Origin: a virus
Strand: one strand, 5' to 3'
IMG/VR virus record: IMGVR_UViG_3300020473_000141
Span: 1 to 21,747 of that record
Length of the DNA stretch: 21,747 bases
In this document: positions 1 to 6,739 of the stretch, one piece after another
How positions within the stretch are numbered: position 1 is the first letter of the stretch
How the letters are laid out: every line of letters starts with the position of its first letter
Notes under the pieces: generated by a model
What the model was told of the DNA's origin: nothing
What the model saw: the letters and a program-made list of their open reading frames with translations, nothing else
Database searches by the model: none
Made by a program: the position numbers and the translations under genes

Positions 1-336
1 GCACATCATTATACAAGATACATTGGTGATCTTTCAGGTGGTCAGATTCTTAAAGGTATAGCAGAGAATGCATTACAACCACCTGACGGTGAAGGATTAA
101 GATTCTATGACTTTCCTAGAATAGATAATGCTAAAGAATGGAAAGTGAAATATCGCTCAACACTAGATACATTAGAGTTAGATCAATCACAAGTTGATGC
201 ATTGATAGCAGAAGCTAATAATGCCTTTAGATTAAATATGCTTTTGTTTGATGAACTCAAAGGAAATGCAAGTAAATCATTGTTCAAAGTTATCGTTGGA
301 TTTGTTAAGTCTAAACTATCTGGAGGAAACAAATGA
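1..336 (+). CDS. ho1: Heme oxygenase, C-terminal part (cut by window start)
   Basis: The reading frame is open from base 1 and ends in 111 residues. It holds the heme oxygenase signature RYIGDLSGGQ near residues 6-15, where the distal helix lies over the heme. The proximal heme-ligand histidine and the start lie outside the window. The family opens heme to biliverdin IXa using ferredoxin. In cyanophages it is an auxiliary metabolic gene that feeds phage bilin reductases (PebS, PcyA). The C-terminal tail is helical and lysine-rich. The stop overlaps the next start (ATGA), which suggests translational coupling. The family call is firm; the physiological role is inferred from cyanophage biology, since no bilin reductase is visible here. 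Confidence 0.93.
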   Translation, partial: AHHYTRYIGDLSGGQILKGIAENALQPPDGEGLRFYDFPRIDNAKEWKVKYRSTLDTLELDQSQVDALIAEANNAFRLNMLLFDELKGNASKSLFKVIVGFVKSKLSGGNK

Positions 337-497
337 ATAGTCTAATCGGTCAACTGGTTACTGTCAGAGATAACCACTGTACTATTGCTCCCAGTAGAGT
401 CCTTAGTGGCGATGGGACAAAGTTCACGGTAATAAATCTTGACGGATTCAAGAGAGAGTGCTATTATAATGATATACTATATGTCTGGAAACCTTGA
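333..497 (+). CDS. Small hypothetical protein, 54 aa
   Basis: A short frame starts at an ATG overlapping the heme oxygenase stop and ends MSNLI-type with a final WKP. TGGAGGAAAC just upstream gives a good ribosome binding site. The protein begins MNSLIGQLVTVRDNHC and looks like a small beta-rich domain (alternating hydrophobics, VTVRD, FTVINLDG). I do not recognise the family. Tight overlap on both sides, together with the ribosome binding site, supports it as a real gene. Confidence 0.68.
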   Translation: MNSLIGQLVTVRDNHCTIAPSRVLSGDGTKFTVINLDGFKRECYYNDILYVWKP

Positions 498-805
498 AAT
501 ATAATGAAAACGAGATCCTCAAAGAGATCTCAGATTATATCAGTAGTACCTACAGTGCTCACTACAGTAAGAATGGGATTCAAACATTAGATCTCATTGA
601 TTCTGTTGGTGATGCTGAAGCATTCTGTAGGTCTAACATTTTGAAATATGCTTCACGTTATGATAGGAAGGGTACAGCACGTAAGGACATCATAAAGATT
701 GCTCATTACGCTATTCTCCTTTGTCACTTTAGTGATAAGCAAGCTAAAGCAGACCAGATTAACGCTAACAACCCTACATCCTTTTCAGTAGATTATGACA
801 AGTAA
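494..805 (+). CDS. DUF3310-like (SaV-like) protein
   Basis: 103 residues. The core has HYSKNGIQTLDLID, then FCRSNILKYASRY and KDIIKIAHYAILL. This matches the DUF3310 pattern found in many phages (HY..gIe.iD.I....F...N.iKY..R...K....DL.KA..Y). That family is sometimes annotated as nucleotide-kinase related, but its function is not established. The start is probably TTG at 494: its TTGA overlaps the upstream stop, no in-frame ATG lies before the conserved core, and the frame is closed by a TGA at 470-472. The gene sits directly upstream of the sliding clamp, overlaps it by 11 nt and is probably co-transcribed. Confidence 0.8.
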   Translation: MKYNENEILKEISDYISSTYSAHYSKNGIQTLDLIDSVGDAEAFCRSNILKYASRYDRKGTARKDIIKIAHYAILLCHFSDKQAKADQINANNPTSFSVDYDK

Positions 806-1505
806 AGTTAAGTTAACAAAAGAAACGATTGGTGTATTAACCAACTTCGTAGATATCAATCAGTCTATTGTATTTCGTAAAGGTAATACAATTAAGACTA
901 TTAGTAATGCAGAGAATATCTTAGCAGAATATACATGCGAGGAAGATTTTCCGATAGATTTTGCTATCTATGATCTTGGTCAATTCTTAAAGAGTCTTGC
1001 ACTTTTTGAGAATCCTTATCTTGAGTTTGACTCTGATGATTATGTTACTATCAGAGATAGACATAGATCAGTTCGTTATTATTTTTCAGATCCAGAGATT
1101 ACATTGAAGTCAGCACCCGATAAGAGTGTTAACTTCCCAGATCCTGATTTGGAATTTACCATCACAAACGATGATATGGTTAGTCTCAGGAAAGCATCTA
1201 TGGATGTTCTTCGTGTTCCTGATCTTACATTTGAATGTGCTAATGGTGATATCAGATTGGTTGTTCGAGATAGAGAGAATGATACTAGTAACAACTATAA
1301 GCAGAAGGTTCAAGGATCCTGTGAAGGAAACTTACAACTTGATGTTAAGGTAGAGAATCTTAGAATCATTGATCTCAATCGTGTTCTCAATAAAGATGAA
1401 CCAGATGATAGTTATGTGTTTACAACTAGAGTATCTAACAAGCTTATCTCTGAGTGGACTAATGAGAAATTAAATCTTAAGTACTACATTGCATTGGAAC
1501 CCTAA
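795..1505 (+). CDS. 45: Sliding clamp, DNA polymerase accessory protein gp45
   Basis: 236 residues, close to the 228 of T4 gp45. The N-terminus (LTKETIGVLTNFVDINQSIVF) and the repeated beta/alpha pattern with DFAIYDLGQFLKSLALF match gp45 of T4-like cyanophages. The protein forms a trimeric ring that tethers gp43 to DNA, and in T4 it also activates late transcription with gp33 and gp55. It is loaded by gp44/gp62, both encoded downstream. It overlaps DUF3310-like upstream by 11 nt and the oxygenase downstream by 1 nt (TAATG). Nothing essential appears missing. The identification rests on recognising the sequence, not on an alignment. Confidence 0.93.
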   Translation: MTSKVKLTKETIGVLTNFVDINQSIVFRKGNTIKTISNAENILAEYTCEEDFPIDFAIYDLGQFLKSLALFENPYLEFDSDDYVTIRDRHRSVRYYFSDPEITLKSAPDKSVNFPDPDLEFTITNDDMVSLRKASMDVLRVPDLTFECANGDIRLVVRDRENDTSNNYKQKVQGSCEGNLQLDVKVENLRIIDLNRVLNKDEPDDSYVFTTRVSNKLISEWTNEKLNLKYYIALEP

Positions 1506-2101
1506 TGCTATTACATCAAGTTTTCTTTTGCCCTATATTCACATTCAAATTTGAGAATCATAGTAACTATGATTTTCCTATGGTTGAGAAGATGGATAGG
1601 AAACCTGATGGATGGATTGAATCTGTCAATTCTACTTTTCCTAGAATATCAGATGATGATCCTGTAGTCTTTCGTGATGAAAGAAACAATCTCATGAGAG
1701 ATTTGGGAGAGCAAATGAAAGATCTCTTTCAACAATATCAGTTACCAGATAAATTTAGTTTTGATCAGTTCTGGTATAACATCTATCATGAGTATCAAGG
1801 ACAAGAACCACATACACATTTGAATGGATGCTTTAAGAGAACTCCTTACTGGTGTGGTATTTACTATTACAGAGGAGCAACTCCAACAACATTCTTCCGT
1901 CCAGATTGTAACAATCGAGTACATAAGTTTCCACATGCAAGTCCTATATTTCAAGAGTACTTTGCTGATAAGTTGAAACCTGATCTCAAGGATGGTGATG
2001 TGATACTTTTCCCACCGTACATACAGCATTGCGTAGAACCATGTAATAGTGCTACAATGCGTATGACCTTTTCATTTAACCTAGTATTAGATAATGAGTA
2101 A
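1505..2101 (+). CDS. 2OG-Fe(II) oxygenase family protein
   Basis: 198 residues with the double-stranded beta-helix iron pattern of the small phage 2OG-Fe(II) oxygenases (PF13759-like). HTHLN at 103-107 supplies the first histidine, LFPPYIQHCV supplies the distal H175, and R186 in RMTFSFN is the expected 2-oxoglutarate-binding arginine. The canonical HxD reads H-L-N here. Related phage members also often carry HPN at this place, so this alone does not predict loss of activity. T4-like cyanophages encode several such enzymes with unknown targets (protein, nucleotide or DNA hydroxylation are all possible). It lies between clamp and clamp loader, where T4 has no such gene. Class is likely; substrate unknown. 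Confidence 0.85.
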   Translation: MLLHQVFFCPIFTFKFENHSNYDFPMVEKMDRKPDGWIESVNSTFPRISDDDPVVFRDERNNLMRDLGEQMKDLFQQYQLPDKFSFDQFWYNIYHEYQGQEPHTHLNGCFKRTPYWCGIYYYRGATPTTFFRPDCNNRVHKFPHASPIFQEYFADKLKPDLKDGDVILFPPYIQHCVEPCNSATMRMTFSFNLVLDNE

Positions 2102-3038
2102 AGACTTTTTATGGGTCGAGAAATACCGTCCTTCTACAGTTAAGGATTGTATTTTACCTGATAGCATCAAGAATGTTTTTCAGGGTTTTGTAGAGCAGCG
2201 TGAGATCCCCAATCTTTTGTTGTCTGGATCTGCTGGTGTAGGTAAGACAACCATTGCTAAAGCTCTATGTGATGAGATAGGAGCATCTTACATTTTGATC
2301 AATGGATCAGATGAGGGTAGGTTCCTTGATACTGCTAGGAATAAGATAAGACAGTTTGCTACAACGGTCTCACTGACCTCTGGAACGTCCCACAAGGTCG
2401 TTATAATAGATGAGGCAGATAACACGACCAACGATGTTCAACTGTGTCTGAGGTCTGCTATAGAGGAGTATCATAATAATTGTAGATTTATTCTTACTTG
2501 TAACTTTGTCAATAAGATAATAGAACCTCTTCATTCACGTTGCACCGTGATAGATTTTCGTGTGAAGAATGGTCAGTCTGTACAATTACAAGGACAGTTT
2601 TTTGATCGTCTTAGAGGTATATTAAAAAAAGAAGATGTTACATTTGAAGATAAAGTTCTGGCTAAACTTATTACTAGGTATTATCCTGACTGGCGTAGGG
2701 TTATCAATGAGTGTCAACGCTATTCTGCTAGTGGAGCCATTGATGCAGCTATTCTTGCTGACGTTGCTGATATTAATTTTGATAGTTTGCTTTCGGCATT
2801 AAAGCAGAAAGATTTTAAGACTGTTAAGGGGTGGGTAGTTCAACATATGGACACTGATCCTACTACTATATTCCGTAAGATATATGACAGTACATATACT
2901 GTTTTAAAACCTGCTTCTATTCCAGAGGCAGTTCTTATAATAGCAAGATACATGAAAGATGCTACTATCGTTGCTGATCATGAGATTAATCTATTAGCAT
3001 GTCTTACAGAAATTATGATGAGTTGTGAATTCAAATGA
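2094..3038 (+). CDS. 44: Clamp loader large subunit gp44 (AAA+ ATPase)
   Basis: 314 residues, near the 319 of T4 gp44. The N-terminal WVEKYRPSTV is the RFC-box signature. Walker A is GSAGVGKT at 45-52, Walker B is VVIIDEAD at 102-109, and the arginine finger motif SRC is at 148-150. Four gp44 subunits with one gp62 open and load the gp45 clamp with ATP. The start overlaps the oxygenase stop by 8 nt. In T4 gene 62 follows directly; here it appears about 2.8 kb later, after an island of other genes. All ATPase motifs look intact. Confidence 0.96.
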   Translation: MSKDFLWVEKYRPSTVKDCILPDSIKNVFQGFVEQREIPNLLLSGSAGVGKTTIAKALCDEIGASYILINGSDEGRFLDTARNKIRQFATTVSLTSGTSHKVVIIDEADNTTNDVQLCLRSAIEEYHNNCRFILTCNFVNKIIEPLHSRCTVIDFRVKNGQSVQLQGQFFDRLRGILKKEDVTFEDKVLAKLITRYYPDWRRVINECQRYSASGAIDAAILADVADINFDSLLSALKQKDFKTVKGWVVQHMDTDPTTIFRKIYDSTYTVLKPASIPEAVLIIARYMKDATIVADHEINLLACLTEIMMSCEFK

Positions 3039-3223
3039 AAATTAGCAAAGAAGAATTAATGCATTGCCGTTTACAGGCATGGTTAAGAGAAAACAAATCT
3101 GATGATGTAGAATATCTTGGATATTATCCTGATATTTTATGTCAAGATCATCATTGGTATCGTATAGGAGAACATGAAGTTACTGCTGATGCCATTGAAG
3201 ATATATCTTTAGTTGAAGAATAA
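3035..3223 (+). CDS. Small hypothetical protein, 62 aa
   Basis: Begins with an ATG overlapping the gp44 stop (ATGA), so it is probably translationally coupled. The protein is acidic, with a central DHHWYRIGEHEV and no signal or membrane segment. I do not recognise the family. It occupies the place where T4 has gp62, but it is too short and shows none of the gp62 pattern found at 5836-6228. Confidence 0.7.
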   Translation: MKISKEELMHCRLQAWLRENKSDDVEYLGYYPDILCQDHHWYRIGEHEVTADAIEDISLVEE

Positions 3224-3225
3224 CT

Positions 3226-3429
3226 ATGACTATTATGAAAAAATTAAAAAAAGAAAAATTAAGAAACCAAGTTAAGTCTAGATTTTATTATTTGTTTTGG
3301 GGTCTTGCAACTGTATCAGTATTTGTTGGTCAGTTATATGTCGGATCTGGATATAGATCTTACGCAGAATCTCTTAATAGAATATTTGATACAATTGAAG
3401 TAGAAGTTAATCGTCCTAGATTTTATTAA
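3226..3429 (+). CDS. Small single-span membrane protein, 67 aa
   Basis: A lysine/arginine-rich N-terminus (MKKLKKEKLRNQVKSRF) is followed by a hydrophobic helix at about 21-40 (YYLFWGLATVSVFVGQLYV) and a short soluble tail. The positive-inside rule predicts a cytoplasmic N-terminus. It resembles short membrane proteins that recur in T4-like cyanophages, with the GQLYVGSGYR turn after the helix. Function unknown. The start could be ATG 3226 or 3235. The stop overlaps the methylase start (TAATG). Confidence 0.75.
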   Translation: MTIMKKLKKEKLRNQVKSRFYYLFWGLATVSVFVGQLYVGSGYRSYAESLNRIFDTIEVEVNRPRFY

Positions 3430-4274
3430 TGAAAACTCTAAAGTCATTAAAGACACCACTCAGGTATCCTGGTGGTAAGTCAAGAGCTGTAGTAAAGATA
3501 TTACAGTTTCTTCCAAATCTTAATGAATATAAAGAATATCGCGAACCATTTATAGGTGGTGGATCAGTAGCATTAGAAGTTACTAAACGGTATCCTCATA
3601 TACAGGTTTGGGTTAATGATCTTTATGAACCACTCTGGAATTTTTGGAAAGAACTACAGCATAATGGAGAAGAACTTCAGAATATGTTGTTGGATATAAA
3701 ATCTACATTTCCAGATAGGGATACTGCTAGAGATCTTTTTATAGAATCAAAAACTAAAATCAATGACAAAGAAAAAACTGACTTTGATAGGGCCTGCTCT
3801 TTTTATATCGTTAATAAGTGTTCCTTTAGTGGTCTTACTGAATCTTCATCATTCAGTCCACAAGCGTCGGAATCCAATTTTTCCGTCGCAGGAATTGAAA
3901 GACTTAACGAGTACTCCAAACTTATTGAAAACTGGATAATAACAAATCATTCTTATGAAAGATTGTTAGTTCATGACTGGGATAAGAAGGGTCATTTTGT
4001 ATACATGGATCCACCATATGATATTAAAGATAATCTATATGGTAAGAAGGGTGGTATGCATAAAGGATTTGATCATGATAAGTTTGCTACTGATTGTGAT
4101 GAGTACACTTCTAGAATGCTGATATCTTACAATTCAAGTCAACTTGTTAAGAATCGTTTCAAGGAGTGGACAGTTAAAGAATTTGCACATACTTATACCA
4201 TGAGGAGCGTGGGGTGCTATAATAGAGATCAAGCAAAGAGGAAGGAACTAGTCCTATTAAATTATGAAGTGTGA
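3429..4274 (+). CDS. dam: Dam-type DNA adenine-N6 methyltransferase (D12 class)
   Basis: 281 residues, usual for the alpha-class D12 methyltransferases. Motif X is LRYPGGK at 11-17, the AdoMet motif I is EPFIGGGSV at 39-47, and the catalytic motif IV is DPPY at 184-187 inside VYMDPPYD. The family methylates N6 of adenine, most often in GATC. No restriction endonuclease is visible next to it, so it is an orphan enzyme. Likely roles are protection from host restriction or marking of phage DNA. GATC is plentiful in the window (for example at 28, 181, 514 and 526), so the virus does not appear to avoid that site. The GATC specificity itself is inferred. Confidence 0.92.
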   Translation: MKTLKSLKTPLRYPGGKSRAVVKILQFLPNLNEYKEYREPFIGGGSVALEVTKRYPHIQVWVNDLYEPLWNFWKELQHNGEELQNMLLDIKSTFPDRDTARDLFIESKTKINDKEKTDFDRACSFYIVNKCSFSGLTESSSFSPQASESNFSVAGIERLNEYSKLIENWIITNHSYERLLVHDWDKKGHFVYMDPPYDIKDNLYGKKGGMHKGFDHDKFATDCDEYTSRMLISYNSSQLVKNRFKEWTVKEFAHTYTMRSVGCYNRDQAKRKELVLLNYEV

Positions 4275-4407
4275 AGTAAAACTATTTGTGGCAGGACAAG
4301 TCTTTAAGGAGGTTGTTCATGCACGTAACTACGATGAAGCAAGACAAGTTGCACTTGCTCGTAACCCAAATGCTAGAGTAGTATCTGTTAACGCATTATT
4401 CTCATGA
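4264..4407 (+). CDS. Small conserved-looking protein, 47 aa
   Basis: The ATG lies 11 nt inside the methylase end, in another frame. The protein reads as one compact alpha/beta unit: MKCEVKLFVAGQVF, then ARNYDEARQVALARNPNA, then a hydrophobic strand. The helix DEARQVALARNPNARVVSV gives the look of a small folded domain that I associate with short T4-like cyanophage proteins. Its function is unknown. It overlaps the next start by ATGA. Confidence 0.72.
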   Translation: MKCEVKLFVAGQVFKEVVHARNYDEARQVALARNPNARVVSVNALFS

Positions 4408-4517
4408 AATCTTTAGAAGAAAAAATTAAAAATGCAGAGGATAGGATCAAAGAGTTGGAACTCTTGATCGAAGCTTGGAAAAAGAAATTAGAGGAGGATT
4501 TTAATGAGCAAAATTGA
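4404..4517 (+). CDS. Very small coiled-coil peptide, 37 aa
   Basis: Starts in the ATGA overlap with the previous gene and runs into the next one by 14 nt. The whole product is a charged amphipathic helix (SLEEKIKNAEDRIKELELL, then IEAWKKKLEED) with heptad-spaced hydrophobics, hence a likely coiled coil. Its tail also contains the ribosome binding site (GAGGAGG) of the next gene. It may be a genuine small gene or mainly a translational bridge. No family recognised. Confidence 0.55.
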   Translation: MKSLEEKIKNAEDRIKELELLIEAWKKKLEEDFNEQN

Positions 4518-4764
4518 CACTCAAGGGATGAGTGGTCCTGCCATTGAGGGTGGTAAGGATAACATATATCCACGTGATGAAAATGGTGAACCAATCTATC
4601 CACCGTTTAACCCTACACCATTACCTTTACTTGAACCTAAACTTAGAGAAGAACTCAAGGAGTTGATTAATGAAGTCCTTGATGAAAGAGAACTTCAGAA
4701 AAAACTTAATGGTCCTTATGATGTACCTGAATACACTTATCGTTTAGACGAGATACAAGAATGA
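4504..4764 (+). CDS. Hypothetical protein, 86 aa, proline-rich middle
   Basis: Strong ribosome binding site (TTAGAGGAGGATTTTA) before the ATG. Residues 17-46 are rich in proline, asparagine and acidic side chains (GEPIYPPFNPTPLPLLEP), followed by a charged helix at about 47-67 (LREELKELINEVLDERELQ). It looks partly disordered. I do not recognise the family. The stop overlaps the next start (ATGA). Confidence 0.72.
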   Translation: MSKIDTQGMSGPAIEGGKDNIYPRDENGEPIYPPFNPTPLPLLEPKLREELKELINEVLDERELQKKLNGPYDVPEYTYRLDEIQE

Positions 4765-4913
4765 GAACACAAAACAAGGAAAATTATTACTACATTTTCT
4801 GGGTTGTAGCAATGATTGCTTTCATAGTACCTCAAGTCTTTACTGCTATAGCATATCATAGGCTTGCAGATTTATTAACCAAACCCATACAAGTTGAGCA
4901 CGTAAATGAATAG
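4761..4913 (+). CDS. Small single-span membrane protein, 50 aa
   Basis: Begins in an ATGA overlap. After a short polar start (MRTQNKENYYY) there is one hydrophobic helix at about 11-32 (IFWVVAMIAFIVPQVFTAIA) and a soluble tail. No signal peptidase site is evident. It is one of a run of tiny membrane proteins between the methylase and gp62, function unknown. It overlaps the next start by 8 nt. Confidence 0.7.
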   Translation: MRTQNKENYYYIFWVVAMIAFIVPQVFTAIAYHRLADLLTKPIQVEHVNE

Positions 4914-4989
4914 TATAGGATTAGAAATAGTATTCTGGACAACATTAACAATTTACTTGTTAGCTAAATTCGGAGTCTTTAAAAAATGA
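4906..4989 (+). CDS. Micro-protein, single membrane helix, 27 aa
   Basis: The product is almost entirely one hydrophobic helix (GLEIVFWTTLTIYLLAKFGV) ending in KK. It starts inside the preceding gene and its stop overlaps the purN start (ATGA). It would also place ribosomes at the purN start. The size makes the call uncertain, but the membrane profile and perfect gene packing favour a real micro-protein. Confidence 0.5.
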   Translation: MNSIGLEIVFWTTLTIYLLAKFGVFKK

Positions 4990-5507
4990 GACTAGGAGTT
5001 ATGTGTTCTGGTGAAGGAACTAACTTCGAGAACATAGTTCACTCGTGTCCTAAACACGATGTTGTTTTGATGGTATATAATAAGAAGAACTGTGGTGCTG
5101 CAAAGAGAGCAGACAGATTGGATATTCCATCTGTTCGTATTGCTAGTAAGCATGAGGATGACATCATTAAAATATTTGAAGCATACAATGTTGATATAAT
5201 TGTTATGGCAGGATGGATGAGAGTCATGACCAAGAAATTCTGTGATGCATTTCCTGGTAGAATAATTAATTTACATCCATCATTGTTACCTAAGTATAAG
5301 GGACTTCATGCTATTGAACAAGCAATCAAAGCAGGTGAAGAAACTACAGGATGTACTGTACATTTTGTTAACGAACACCTTGACTCAGGTGCTATAATAA
5401 AACAGCAGGAAGTACCAATTCTTCCTGGTGATGATGTTAAGTCTGTCACTAGGGCAGTACAACAATGTGAACATCAACTTTTACCTTTAGTACTAAACGC
5501 ATTATGA
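4986..5507 (+). CDS. purN: Phosphoribosylglycinamide formyltransferase PurN
   Basis: 173 residues. GART transfers a formyl group from 10-formyl-THF to GAR in purine synthesis. The phosphate-binding N-terminus is LGVMCSGEGTNFENI. The catalytic region is INLHPSLLPKYKG with N95 and H97, and the third catalytic residue is D133 in HLDSGAII; all three match E. coli N106/H108/D144. It is about 40 residues shorter than the bacterial enzyme, mainly at the C-terminus, as in other phage forms. Cyanophage purine genes are thought to support nucleotide supply during infection. It lies in the small-gene island between gp44 and gp62, with ATGA overlaps on both sides. Confidence 0.95.
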   Translation: MRLGVMCSGEGTNFENIVHSCPKHDVVLMVYNKKNCGAAKRADRLDIPSVRIASKHEDDIIKIFEAYNVDIIVMAGWMRVMTKKFCDAFPGRIINLHPSLLPKYKGLHAIEQAIKAGEETTGCTVHFVNEHLDSGAIIKQQEVPILPGDDVKSVTRAVQQCEHQLLPLVLNAL

Positions 5508-5680
5508 AACCAAAAAAAGTATTACGTGCTATGCTAGAACAACCATGGCTGTATAATGAAGAAGAACTGAAAAAGATTCAGGATAAATTAGATGAACTTG
5601 AAGACGAAGGTGTTCAGGAATTGTGGCATCGTCGTACCACTATGGGATTCTCTAATAAACCTGAACAACTGAATGGATAA
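5504..5680 (+). CDS. Small hypothetical protein, 58 aa
   Basis: ATGA overlap with purN. An acidic helix (NEEELKKIQDKLDELEDEG, residues 18-36) dominates the middle, followed by a tail with WHRRTTMGFSNKP. No membrane segment. I do not recognise a family. Its last 8 nt overlap the next gene. Confidence 0.68.
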   Translation: MKPKKVLRAMLEQPWLYNEEELKKIQDKLDELEDEGVQELWHRRTTMGFSNKPEQLNG

Positions 5681-5897
5681 AGTGTGGAGGATATGGAAAT
5701 ACGCATTAGGAAGTTTTTCTGATGACAAGACAGAAAAATATGACAATTACGTGGTTGTGGTACGGACTATTATATTCATTTCTTATCTTGTTACTAACTG
5801 TTTTATTATTAGCGGAGTGATCCGTCACTGGAATAATGTACCAACTGAAAGATTACCTATACAGTCTGAACCAATCCAAAAAGAATATATTGGATGA
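5673..5897 (+). CDS. Small conserved cyanophage membrane protein, 74 aa
   Basis: The N-terminus KVWRIWKYALGSFSDDKTEKYDN is an amphipathic, tryptophan-rich start. It precedes a hydrophobic helix at about 27-48 (VVVVRTIIFISYLVTNCFII) and the motif GVIRHWNN. This layout recurs just upstream of gp62 in other T4-like cyanophages as I remember them; its function is not known. The last 62 nt overlap the gp62 reading frame, unusually long for this genome, so the C-terminal 20 residues are read in two frames. Confidence 0.78.
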   Translation: MDKVWRIWKYALGSFSDDKTEKYDNYVVVVRTIIFISYLVTNCFIISGVIRHWNNVPTERLPIQSEPIQKEYIG

Positions 5898-6228
5898 TGA
5901 TTCTGTTGCTGTAAAAAAGTATCAACCTTATATTATTAATAAATGTTTATCATCATTTACTGATACTATTCTGTTAGTAAATGAAATGAATAAAGCGTGG
6001 CATCTACCTAAGAAGTTACAGTATGACTTTTTACTAAATAGTGTGAAACCAAGAAAGAGATTCTCTCCTTGGTCGAAAAAGGATTCTACTGAATACCTTG
6101 ATGTAGTGAAAGAGTATTATGGTTATAATGATGATAAAGCTCTTCAAGCATTAAGAATTCTTACTAAGGATCAACTCGATAAGATTTCATATTCATTACG
6201 GAAAGGTGGCAATGAGCGTAGATCATGA
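5836..6228 (+). CDS. 62: Clamp loader small subunit gp62
   Basis: 130 residues, shorter than the 187 of T4 gp62 but usual for cyanophages. The family pattern is visible: YLYSLNQSKKNIL, then LVNEMNKAWHLPKKLQYDFLL, then the basic turn NSVKPRKRFSPWSKK and LQALRILTKDQLDKI. gp62 is the fifth, non-ATPase subunit of the clamp loader with four gp44. It begins inside the upstream membrane-protein gene and its end overlaps the start of regA, keeping the T4 order 62-regA. Its separation from gene 44 by about 2.8 kb is the odd point. Confidence 0.9.
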   Translation: MYQLKDYLYSLNQSKKNILDDDSVAVKKYQPYIINKCLSSFTDTILLVNEMNKAWHLPKKLQYDFLLNSVKPRKRFSPWSKKDSTEYLDVVKEYYGYNDDKALQALRILTKDQLDKISYSLRKGGNERRS

Positions 6229-6643
6229 TATACAATGGAAACAAACTGATATGGTTGAGGTTTCCTTATCCGAACCAGATGACTTTTTAAAAGTCCGAGA
6301 AACATTAACAAGAATTGGAGTAGCATCCAGAAAAGAGAAGAAGATATATCAATCTTGTCATATACTACACAAGCAAGGTAAGTATTATATCGTACACTTC
6401 AAAGAATTATTTGCACTGGATGGTAAGAAGACTAACCTATCATCTAATGATGTACAACGTAGGAATCGTATAGTACAGTTACTTGTTGATTGGGGATTGA
6501 TTAAAATTAATCCAATAAGTGAAGACAAGATTAAAGATCTTGCTCCATTGAATCAAATTAAAGTTCTTTCATTTAAAGAGAAGGGTGACTGGACTCTTGA
6601 ATCCAAATATAATATTGGTAGAAAGAAACAAGAAGTAGAATAA
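6212..6643 (+). CDS. regA: Translational repressor RegA
   Basis: Closely matches T4 RegA: DDFLKVRETLTRIGVA, YQSCHILHKQGKYYIVHFKE, and VDWGLIKI are nearly identical blocks. RegA binds mRNA near initiation codons of replication genes and represses translation. Starts are ambiguous. ATG 6212 has a good ribosome binding site (GAAAGG, 5 nt spacer), and a GTG two codons earlier is also possible. T4 RegA aligns from ATG 6251 (MVEVSLSEPDDF), which would remove 13 residues. I prefer 6212 on the binding site. Likely targets here are the neighbouring gp44, gp62 and gp43 messages, by analogy only. Confidence 0.94.
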   Translation: MSVDHDIQWKQTDMVEVSLSEPDDFLKVRETLTRIGVASRKEKKIYQSCHILHKQGKYYIVHFKELFALDGKKTNLSSNDVQRRNRIVQLLVDWGLIKINPISEDKIKDLAPLNQIKVLSFKEKGDWTLESKYNIGRKKQEVE

Positions 6644-6668
6644 ACCGTATTCTAGTTTCATAGCAATG

Positions 6669-6677
6669 TGTTATAAT
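6669..6677 (+). promoter_or_regulatory. Extended -10 sigma70-type promoter upstream of hsp20
   Basis: TGTTATAAT is a perfect extended -10 element (TGn plus TATAAT at 6672-6677) in the only sizeable spacer of the window, 96 nt. No convincing -35 (TTGACA) is seen at the right distance, which fits an extended -10 promoter. Transcription would start near 6684, at the base of the hairpin below. It would be read by the host primary-sigma polymerase. Confidence 0.7.
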
Positions 6678-6684
6678 TAGTTAT

Positions 6685-6701
6685 GGATGCCTTCGGGATC
6701 C
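6685..6701 (+). ncRNA. 5' leader hairpin with UUCG tetraloop
   Basis: GGAT-G-CC-TTCG-GG-ATCC folds into a six-base-pair stem (GGAT/ATCC and CC/GG) with one bulged G at 6689, capped by a C(UUCG)G tetraloop. It is placed at or within a few bases of the predicted transcript 5' end. It is more likely an mRNA-stabilising leader structure than a terminator, because no U-tract follows and the strong AAGGAG site for hsp20 lies at 6725-6730. Whether it belongs to a known phage RNA family could not be judged by eye. Confidence 0.6.
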
Positions 6702-6739
6702 GCACAACACAAACTCGCTTATAAAAGGAGCTAAGAATC

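Noticed and set aside
3035-3223. This small gene as the missing gp62 after gp44
   Set aside because: It is only 62 residues and lacks the family pattern. The real gp62 is at 5836-6228.
5070-5095. TATAAT-like strings within coding regions, such as TATATAATAAG in purN, as promoters
   Set aside because: They are expected by chance in AT-rich DNA and lack an extended -10, a -35 or a nearby leader with a ribosome binding site.
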